NCBI GenBank assembly: GCA_022750355.1
Contig: JAKIVW010000128.1
Location: forward strand, 1 to 5,699
Reading direction: 5' to 3'
DNA from: Thermoplasmata archaeon
GTDB taxonomy: Archaea > Thermoplasmatota > Thermoplasmata > Lutacidiplasmatales > UBA184
DNA length: 5,699 nt
Shown: positions 1 to 4,980 of the stretch, piece by piece
Position numbering within the stretch: position 1 is the stretch's first letter
Layout: every line of letters starts with the position of its first letter
Notes under the pieces: generated by a model
What the model was told of the DNA's origin: nothing
The model's input: only the letters and a program-made list of their open reading frames with translations
Database searches by the model: none
Position numbers and translations under genes: made by a program

Positions 1-154
1 AGCGTTCCGCGTAGGTCGCGAACTGAGGATCCCACATCCGACGGTCGAGGAAACCTGAATGGACCATCACGACCGGTTCGCCGTGTCCCTGCCGCTCGTA
101 GTACAGGCTCCCCCCCGGAACCGGGACTGCGCCGGTCTCGATCGCTCCCTTCAT
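1..154 (-). CDS. Alpha/beta-hydrolase-fold enzyme, N-terminal fragment
   Basis: The gene starts at the ATG at 154 and runs off the left edge, leaving 51 codons. The reading begins MKGAIETG, followed by a short beta-strand pair ending LYYERQGHGEP, then the hydrophobic strand VVMVHSGF (residues 28-35) and the segment DRRMWDPQF. This 'YYE..G.GEPVV.VH.G..D.R.WD.Q' pattern is the usual opening of alpha/beta-hydrolase-fold enzymes (Abhydrolase_1 type: esterases, haloperoxidase-like and C-C bond hydrolases); the H-S-G at 32-34 lies where the oxyanion hole forms. The nucleophile elbow, catalytic acid and histidine are outside the window, so substrate and exact reaction cannot be named. There is no signal peptide, so the enzyme is probably cytoplasmic. 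No Shine-Dalgarno precedes the ATG, but a TATA-like box lies about 26 bases upstream, which fits a leaderless mRNA and supports this start. It is divergent from the gene at 487. Confidence 0.85.
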   Translation of the reverse strand, partial: MKGAIETGAVPVPGGSLYYERQGHGEPVVMVHSGFLDRRMWDPQFATYAER

Positions 155-176
155 GGAACGGACACAAGGAGGGACG

Positions 177-182
177 ATTTAA
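177..182 (-). promoter_or_regulatory. TATA box of the hydrolase gene (leaderless promoter)
   Basis: On the minus strand the sequence GGTTAAATCG lies upstream of the hydrolase ATG, with the TTAAAT core centred 25-26 bases from the A of the start codon. Archaeal TATA boxes sit about 26 bases before the transcription start, so transcription would begin at or next to the ATG. No GGAGG-like sequence lies between the box and the start codon, which agrees with a leaderless transcript. Confidence 0.55.
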
Positions 183-405
183 CCGAGCCTTCGGCCCGGC
201 GCTTTCCTCGGGGTTCCGGCCGAATCTCGAGCCTACTGGGGTGTGGCGGTGGGAACTGGGAAGACCCGGAGGCCGAGTCGTCTCGTGCGGGCCCGCGCCC
301 AACCCGGGGATTACTTCCGACCCGGGACTCGTGCATAATGCGCCGAGGAGTGCGCAGGATTTGCGTGACCTTCCGACATGAGGTGTCCGATTAGAAACCG
401 TGGGG

Positions 406-433
406 TAAAATACCATCCGGAAACAGATAATTA
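406..433 (+). promoter_or_regulatory. Candidate TATA/BRE region for the glycosidase-like gene
   Basis: Two AT-rich islands stand out from GC-rich surroundings upstream of the gene at 487: GTAAAATAC around 406-413 and ATAATTA around 427-433. The second is preceded by GGAAACAG, a purine/A-rich stretch resembling a transcription factor B recognition element, so it is the better TATA candidate. It would start transcription near 455 and give a leader of about 30 bases containing the Shine-Dalgarno. The first would give a leader of about 50 bases. Which one is used cannot be decided by eye. Confidence 0.5.
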
Positions 434-472
434 GTGCCGCCGGTCCATGCGGCTCCGTCACCGCTGGATTTG

Positions 473-480
473 AAGGAGGT
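473..480 (+). promoter_or_regulatory. Strong Shine-Dalgarno of the glycosidase-like gene
   Basis: AAGGAGGT is a near-complete complement of the archaeal 16S rRNA 3' end and lies six bases before the ATG at 487. It fixes the start codon of the 550-residue protein, and it contrasts with the divergent hydrolase gene, which has no such site. Confidence 0.85.
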
Positions 481-486
481 CATCAA

Positions 487-2139
487 ATGTGGAAAAAACT
501 CATCCTCGCGTCGATCGGAGTTGCCGTGCTGCTCCTGATCCCCGGAGGTCCTTTCGGAACGGTCCAGTTCGTCACGTCGCCCGGCGGGGGAACGGGGGCG
601 CCCTCCGCGCCCAGCCTCGGGTCCGTGATGACCTCCTTCGTCCCCTACTCGGTCGGTTCGAACGAGTCCTCCGGCCCGATCCTTCCCACGACCGCATCCG
701 CCTCCATCAATATCGCGAATTTCTCGACCGCCCGGCACCTGCCCTCTTCGTTCTGGGGGGTGAACGTCGCGGCAGCCCAGTCGTTCACAACGAAGAATGC
801 GGCTCAAGTCGCCGCTACCCCGGTGACGTACATTCGCTTCCCGGGAGGCGTTTTGGGCGAGGAGTTCAACTACACTTCGGGCGTGCTGACCAGTAACTCG
901 GTCGGGAAGACTTCGACCGCCTCCACCACGATCCAGGACTTCATCACGTCCTGCCGATCCATCCACTGCAAAGCGATCCTGCAGCTTCCGGCGGAGATCG
1001 ACCAACCCCAAACGGCAGCGTACTACGTGCAGTACGTCGTGAACACCCTTCACTTCCGACCGGCTTTCTGGGAAGTGGGCAACGCTGTCCCGAGTTGGTC
1101 CCACTTCGATACGCCGTGGTCGGCGTGGACGAGGAACTCCCCGACTCAAGTCACCGCCCTCAGCTTCGCCCAGGAGGTCGAGCACTACGTCATCGCCATC
1201 CGGGCCGTCGACCCTGGGGCCCGCATCGTCGCACTCGGCATGGGGCTCGGGCACCCGAACAACGACCGCGACTACATCACCGATGTCGCCACCTACGATG
1301 GGAAGAACATCTCGGGGATCTCGGTGCACTCCTACGTAACCGGGTCAGCCCCAGCTCATCCGACGGGGGCCGAGCTTCTCGCCAACCTGAACGGGCAGTT
1401 CTCGCTCACCACGGGCGTCGAGACGGCCCGAGGATACATCTCGGCCGCCTGCCCAAAGTGCGGTCTGCAACTGTTCGTGACCGAGGCCAACGCGGCTGAG
1501 GTCGACAACTACACTCGCGTCATCACCACGTTCCCCGGAACGGTCTTTGTGGCGGCGGACGCGGCCCAAGCCCTCGATCTCCGTTTGAAGAACCTGGACT
1601 GGTTCGCGTACAGCTCCAACTACGAGGGCGCTTGGTTGCAGGGTAAGACGCTCAACCCCCAGTACACGTTGATGTCCCAGATGATGACCCACCTCGGACT
1701 GGAGACGGTGACGAACACCCTCACCGCTCCGTCCACTCTCTATGCAGCGGCGACCTACGGCCCGTCCGGCCTCGCGCTCCTGCTCGTGAATGCGAACATG
1801 ACGCGAGCGGTCAGCCTGAACCTCCTGCATTCGGGGATCCTCTCCGGCGCACTGGTGGGCGTGGAACAGTGGCTCAACGGCTCCAGCGGCCCCACGAACT
1901 CGTCGTTCGCCCTCTCGACGTCGTATCGCATCCCGGCGCTCTCGATCACCATCCTGACGGTCGGTCCGCTAGGGCTTGGGCCCGCATCGCAAACGGTGAG
2001 TGCCCCTCCGGCACAGGAAAGCGGGCCTGGTGTAGCCTCGGGCGCGGATTGCACGGGGGGGGCTCCTTTCCAGTCACTCCTTGGGGTCCTGCCCACGGTT
2101 CCTCCCGCTACGCCCCTCCTCGCCCGTGGGCGTGACTAG
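487..2139 (+). CDS. Exported clan GH-A glycosidase-like protein lacking the acid/base Glu
   Basis: This is a 550-residue protein with an N-terminal signal sequence or anchor (charged MWKK, hydrophobic core to about residue 19) without a clear cleavage motif. A Ser/Gly/Pro linker follows, then a barrel resembling clan GH-A families GH39, GH51 and GH79 (about 75-400), a beta-sandwich (about 405-492) ending ALSITILTV, and a disordered Pro/Ala/Gly tail without a C-terminal membrane helix. Barrel landmarks are YIRFPGG (R117-G121), FWEVGN (194-199), ISVHSY (278-283) and LFVTEAN with nucleophile candidate E333. The acid/base Glu that normally follows the GN pair is A200 (GNAVPSW, where relatives have GNEPxxW), while N199 and W204 are kept. 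Eight N-x-S/T sequons and two cysteine pairs (C156/C161; CPKC at 322-325) fit an extracellular fold. It may be a retaining glycosidase with altered chemistry or a sugar-binding pseudoenzyme; substrate unknown. An eight-G run (2055-2062) lies near the 3' end. Confidence 0.9.
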   Translation: MWKKLILASIGVAVLLLIPGGPFGTVQFVTSPGGGTGAPSAPSLGSVMTSFVPYSVGSNESSGPILPTTASASINIANFSTARHLPSSFWGVNVAAAQSFTTKNAAQVAATPVTYIRFPGGVLGEEFNYTSGVLTSNSVGKTSTASTTIQDFITSCRSIHCKAILQLPAEIDQPQTAAYYVQYVVNTLHFRPAFWEVGNAVPSWSHFDTPWSAWTRNSPTQVTALSFAQEVEHYVIAIRAVDPGARIVALGMGLGHPNNDRDYITDVATYDGKNISGISVHSYVTGSAPAHPTGAELLANLNGQFSLTTGVETARGYISAACPKCGLQLFVTEANAAEVDNYTRVITTFPGTVFVAADAAQALDLRLKNLDWFAYSSNYEGAWLQGKTLNPQYTLMSQMMTHLGLETVTNTLTAPSTLYAAATYGPSGLALLLVNANMTRAVSLNLLHSGILSGALVGVEQWLNGSSGPTNSSFALSTSYRIPALSITILTVGPLGLGPASQTVSAPPAQESGPGVASGADCTGGAPFQSLLGVLPTVPPATPLLARGRD

Positions 2140-2277
2140 GGTCGGTGCGGGACGCCCCGATTCGTGGATCCTCGCCCTTCCGTCCGGCCCTATCCTAGAC
2201 CCGAGTGACTCGTCGGGCCCCTGCCCATGGGGCGGGCTCGCGGACCATCTCGTGGGTCGGCGGTCAGCAGCGCGAGG
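2140..2277. other. Spacer between convergent genes with GC hairpin
   Basis: This 138-base spacer receives the 3' ends of two convergent genes. It holds an 11-base symmetric element CGAGTGACTCG (2202-2212) and a GC-rich hairpin at 2217-2237: GCCC-CT-GCCC on the left pairs with GGGCGGGC on the right around an ATG loop, giving 8 bp with a 2-base bulge. Neither strand has a run of four or more T, so the usual archaeal oligo-T termination signal is absent. The hairpin could stabilise both 3' ends, but this is inference. Confidence 0.4.
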
Positions 2278-4770
2278 TCACGGCGCCTGGCGCGTCGCGG
2301 TCGCGAGGAGGCGTTCCGGGAGCGCGCTGTTCGTGACTTCGAGACCGTCGACCCCGTTCCCTGACGGGGAGGAGCGTGGTTCGGTCGAGCCGATGAGGCC
2401 CGTGGGCCCGGCAATGGGGGTGCCCGCCGCGAGTTTCCCCGTCAAGCCAAACGCATACAGGTTGTGGCAGCCCACATAGATCCGGCCCTCGGCAATCGAT
2501 GGAGCCGAATCGAACCCCGAAGAGCAGGTCCAGTTCCACAGCAACTTCCCCGAAGAAGCGTTGAACACGTCGAGGTCCACACCACCGCCCACGACCAGCA
2601 CTCCGTTGGAGTAGATCGGCGCCCCGAAGACGTCGCCACCGACCGCATGGTGCCATTTCAACGTACCGTTCCCTGGGTAGTAGGCGCGAATGGAACCGGC
2701 AGCCGTGACGCCGGAAAGCGATGTATTGCCCCCTCCTTGGTAGAGAAGGCCGCCGCCGAACCCCGCCGGATCCACCGTGGGCGGATTCTCACTGTTGGTA
2801 ATCCACGTCTGCCACACGGGTCCGGCGCTCAGCTTGGTCGGATTGAGGACGTAGAGCTGGCCGTCCTTGTTCACGGCCGACACCAGAGGCGTGCCGTTGG
2901 CGAGGTGGAAGTAGTCCGGGGTCGTACCAAAGTCGGCGTCCGTCACGTTGGCGACTTGGACCGCGGGGATCTGCCACGAGCCGACGACCGCGAGCGTGGT
3001 CGCGTTGATCGCCACGACCGATTCCGAATAGTTGGTGACGTGGATCTTGAGGGGGTTGCCCGTGGTCACGAAGATTGTGTTGTTCTTCTGGTCGAACGAG
3101 GGAGACCCCCAGATGCTGGACCCACGGGTATTGCCACCGCCGACGGTCGTGTTGAAGAAGCCGATCACGGCATGGGTCGTCAAGGATACTTGGAGGAGAC
3201 CGCCCCAGACGAGCGGCTGGTCGCAACGGCTTGCCACTCCAATGTACGCGTTGCCATCCGCGAGGAGGGGGCTCGCCCAGTTGTAGTACCCCAAACCCGC
3301 GTTGCCGATCGGAATGTTCCAGGCGATTGCGCCCGTAGTGGCGTTGAGGGCGTACCACCCCGCGATACCGTTCGTGAGATTGCCGGTGATGTTCCCGCCG
3401 CCGACGTAGACCATCCCCCCGCTCACGGTGGCGGATGAGGTAATGCCGGTGGGGTGGGGGTCACAGTTCGGCTGGGTGACCTCCCCGATATACGTCTTCC
3501 AAATGATCAGGCCGGTGCTGGAATTGACCGCGTACTCGTACCCGTTGATCCCGCCGGCGTAGACTACGCCGTTCAGGACCGCTGGCTCGGTCTGGACGTG
3601 TCCGGTGTAACCGGTCCACAGCAGGGTGAGGTTCGGCGCATTGGCCGGGGAGATGGTTGTCTCGCCGGTCGTCGCCGCGTTCCGCGCCACCCCGCCCAGA
3701 TACGTGGTCCAGTTGGTCGTGTCCGCGGTGAAGGTGATCGACGTCGTGATCGCGGCGCCCGCGACCGAGATCGTTCCCGAGGACGGAGCGGCCACGAGCC
3801 CGCTAATGCTGCCGATCGTGAATCGGTACGTCCCGTTGGGCTCCGAGAAACCGATCTTCGGGGTCTTGGTGGAGTTGAACTCCGCGCCCAACGACACGAA
3901 CCACGTATGACGGACTGGGAGGCCAGTGCCGGAGAAGGTGACCGGATAGCTCGTGGGCGTGGGAGGACGGAGGGAGAGTCCTTGCGAGATCCAGTACGTA
4001 GAGTCGGATGGATTGGACGCGTTGACGTAAACGTTTCCGGTAGTCGCGGCGCCCGAGGAGAAGTCCGCGGCGGTGATGGACGCCCCGGAGCTAGGCTGGT
4101 GCGAGTCACTCAGGAGAGTGTCTCCCCCGGTAGCTTTCCAATTGTGGGTGTGCATGGCGGAAACGCCGGCCAGCACCAGGTCTGAGGCGGTCGCGGGAAC
4201 CAGTGCGCTCGATTGGTTGAGCAACGTGGCGCTCGAGAAGTTCGACGGAGTTCCCAGGTGATCCAGCGGGGCCGAGGCGACCCCCGTCACATCGACGATG
4301 TCCACCGCCGCGCTGTCGGGAGCCGGGCCGCTCAGCGAAACGGTCAGGGTTTTGGAGGTCCCCGCAGCCACGTTGAAGGCCGCAAAGAGCGCGAGCGAAT
4401 TGTGGGCTTTGGTCGAAGCCGGGCCGTTGCTCGCGAGAGCGGAGAACGTGTCATGACTGCTGTCGGAGACGCTCGCGGTCGTGGTCCCGTAGACGCTCAC
4501 GAATACGATGATCGCGTCGCCGGCCTGGGAGGAGAACGCGGTGGAGGTGGCGCTCGAGCCGCTGACGACGAGGGACTCGTATGCGAACACCGACGGGGCG
4601 GTAAGTGCATACGAGGCGAGCCCTGAAGAGCCGAAGCTCGAGGAACCGGTCGCGGAGACGACCGCGCTCGGGGGGATGAACAGCCCGAGCAAGACGCAGG
4701 TGCCTACGATGAGGATGCCATGAACCAAGGTCGCGCGACTTCCAGCTGCTCGAAAGATCCTACCGTTCAT
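2278..4770 (-). CDS. Exported modular PQQ-type beta-propeller protein
   Basis: This 830-residue protein has a signal peptide (basic to residue 13, hydrophobic 17-32, likely cut after VSA at 38-40). Residues about 65-268 form a beta-rich, jelly-roll-like extracellular domain starting near GDAIIVFVS and ending ISQGLSL. Residues 275-348 form a domain typical of Thermoplasmata secreted proteins (YPVTFSGTGLP, NGTY, SGTISVAG). Residues about 354-776 form a PQQ-repeat beta-propeller, with blade strands such as VNSSTGLIIW, LNATTGAIAW and FNASSGKLLW, probably eight blades as in quinoprotein alcohol dehydrogenases. VTTGNP (568-573) and DADFGTTP (611-618) resemble segments carrying the metal-site Asn and active-site Asp of that superfamily. 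There is no CxxCH heme motif and no adjacent-cysteine pair, so PQQ or metal binding is only possible. About 20 N-glycosylation sequons and cysteines at 436, 516, 749 and 768 fit secretion. The last 50 residues are a linker-like tail without a membrane helix. It has its own promoter and is convergent with the gene at 487. Confidence 0.92.
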   Translation of the reverse strand: MNGRIFRAAGSRATLVHGILIVGTCVLLGLFIPPSAVVSATGSSSFGSSGLASYALTAPSVFAYESLVVSGSSATSTAFSSQAGDAIIVFVSVYGTTTASVSDSSHDTFSALASNGPASTKAHNSLALFAAFNVAAGTSKTLTVSLSGPAPDSAAVDIVDVTGVASAPLDHLGTPSNFSSATLLNQSSALVPATASDLVLAGVSAMHTHNWKATGGDTLLSDSHQPSSGASITAADFSSGAATTGNVYVNASNPSDSTYWISQGLSLRPPTPTSYPVTFSGTGLPVRHTWFVSLGAEFNSTKTPKIGFSEPNGTYRFTIGSISGLVAAPSSGTISVAGAAITTSITFTADTTNWTTYLGGVARNAATTGETTISPANAPNLTLLWTGYTGHVQTEPAVLNGVVYAGGINGYEYAVNSSTGLIIWKTYIGEVTQPNCDPHPTGITSSATVSGGMVYVGGGNITGNLTNGIAGWYALNATTGAIAWNIPIGNAGLGYYNWASPLLADGNAYIGVASRCDQPLVWGGLLQVSLTTHAVIGFFNTTVGGGNTRGSSIWGSPSFDQKNNTIFVTTGNPLKIHVTNYSESVVAINATTLAVVGSWQIPAVQVANVTDADFGTTPDYFHLANGTPLVSAVNKDGQLYVLNPTKLSAGPVWQTWITNSENPPTVDPAGFGGGLLYQGGGNTSLSGVTAAGSIRAYYPGNGTLKWHHAVGGDVFGAPIYSNGVLVVGGGVDLDVFNASSGKLLWNWTCSSGFDSAPSIAEGRIYVGCHNLYAFGLTGKLAAGTPIAGPTGLIGSTEPRSSPSGNGVDGLEVTNSALPERLLATATRQAP

Positions 4771-4782
4771 CGTCGTTCTCGG

Positions 4783-4826
4783 CCTCCCTCGCGGGGGCCG
4801 CCGCTGTATAACTCATTGGCCTTAAG
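4783..4826 (-). promoter_or_regulatory. Promoter and Shine-Dalgarno of the propeller gene
   Basis: Reading on the minus strand, GGGAGG (4788-4783) lies 12 bases before the ATG at 4770, a longer spacing than usual. Upstream are two TATA candidates: TTATAC (4812-4807) and CTTAAG (4826-4821). The nearer one would start transcription inside the Shine-Dalgarno; the farther one would give a leader of about 27 bases that includes it. The farther box therefore agrees better with SD use, although the nearer one is the better TATA match. Confidence 0.45.
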
Positions 4827-4839
4827 AGGCGGAGCATCG

Positions 4840-4854
4840 CGAGTATCAAACTCG
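4840..4854. repeat. Inverted repeat upstream of the propeller promoter
   Basis: CGAGT-ATCAA-ACTCG is a perfect inverted repeat with 5-base arms and a 5-base spacer, lying 14-28 bases upstream of the farther TATA candidate of the propeller gene. A further GAGT follows at 4861-4864 and an ACTC at 4811-4814, so four half-sites of the same tetramer occur within 55 bases. Position and symmetry would suit a regulator site, but the arms are short and chance is possible. Confidence 0.25.
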
Positions 4855-4890
4855 GACCCGGAGTGAGCCGAAAGGTTCATTTCACGATGG

Positions 4891-4943
4891 AAAACCCTGG
4901 CAGTGGAGGCCGGATCCTCCGATCTTTTGTGAAAGGGGGAAAA
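4891..4943 (-). terminator. Possible T-rich terminator of the MFS gene
   Basis: Downstream of the MFS stop on the minus strand, the sequence changes from GC-rich to pyrimidine-rich: ATTTTCCCCCTTTC about 38-50 bases after the stop, then a 5-bp hairpin GGAGG-ATCCGG-CCTCC (4920-4905) and a second TTTT at 4894-4891. Archaeal termination uses short oligo-T tracts, so this is the most likely place for the MFS transcript to end before the propeller promoter. The tracts are only four T long. Confidence 0.35.
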
Positions 4944-4980
4944 TGGGTGGAGATGGAGCGAGCGGGCAGGTCCCCGCTGT

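Larger units (their letters stand above)
155..486. other. Divergent intergenic region, no gene recognised
   Basis: These 332 bases separate two divergent genes and carry their promoters at either end. The middle holds no ORF with protein-like composition: the readable frames give arginine-, proline- and serine-rich strings typical of non-coding GC-rich DNA. I found no tRNA, and no C/D-box pair. Visible structure consists of a perfect 10-base palindrome GCGGGCCCGC (287-296), two CCCGGG hexamers 18 bases apart (303-308 and 321-326) that could form a 6-bp stem with a 12-base loop, and the symmetric GCATAATGC (333-341). These may be regulator sites or chance in GC-rich sequence. Confidence 0.6.

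Noticed and set aside
180..360. Possible tRNA or small structured RNA in the divergent region
   Set aside because: Despite CCCGGG repeats and a TTCCGA-like loop, no cloverleaf with acceptor, anticodon and T-arm can be drawn on either strand, and no C/D-box pair is present.
59..394. 111-codon plus-strand frame spanning the hydrolase start and the divergent region
   Set aside because: It overlaps the hydrolase coding sequence antisense, has no ribosome binding site and gives an Arg/Pro-rich product; it crosses both promoter zones.
391..1329. 312-codon open frame on the minus strand opposite the glycosidase-like gene
   Set aside because: Its product is a string of Asp, Arg, Gly and Val without hydrophobic cores or recognisable motifs, as expected for the antisense of a GC-rich coding sequence; the plus-strand frame has a signal sequence, domain motifs and a strong Shine-Dalgarno.
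2464..3438. 324-codon open frame on the plus strand opposite the propeller gene
   Set aside because: Arg/Val/Asp-rich composition with no motif, and it lies wholly opposite a frame with clear propeller repeats.
487..4770. A linked two-gene system of the glycosidase-like and propeller proteins
   Set aside because: They are convergent with separate promoters and share no visible operator beyond a five-base arm; a common surface location is plausible, but the sequence does not show joint function.
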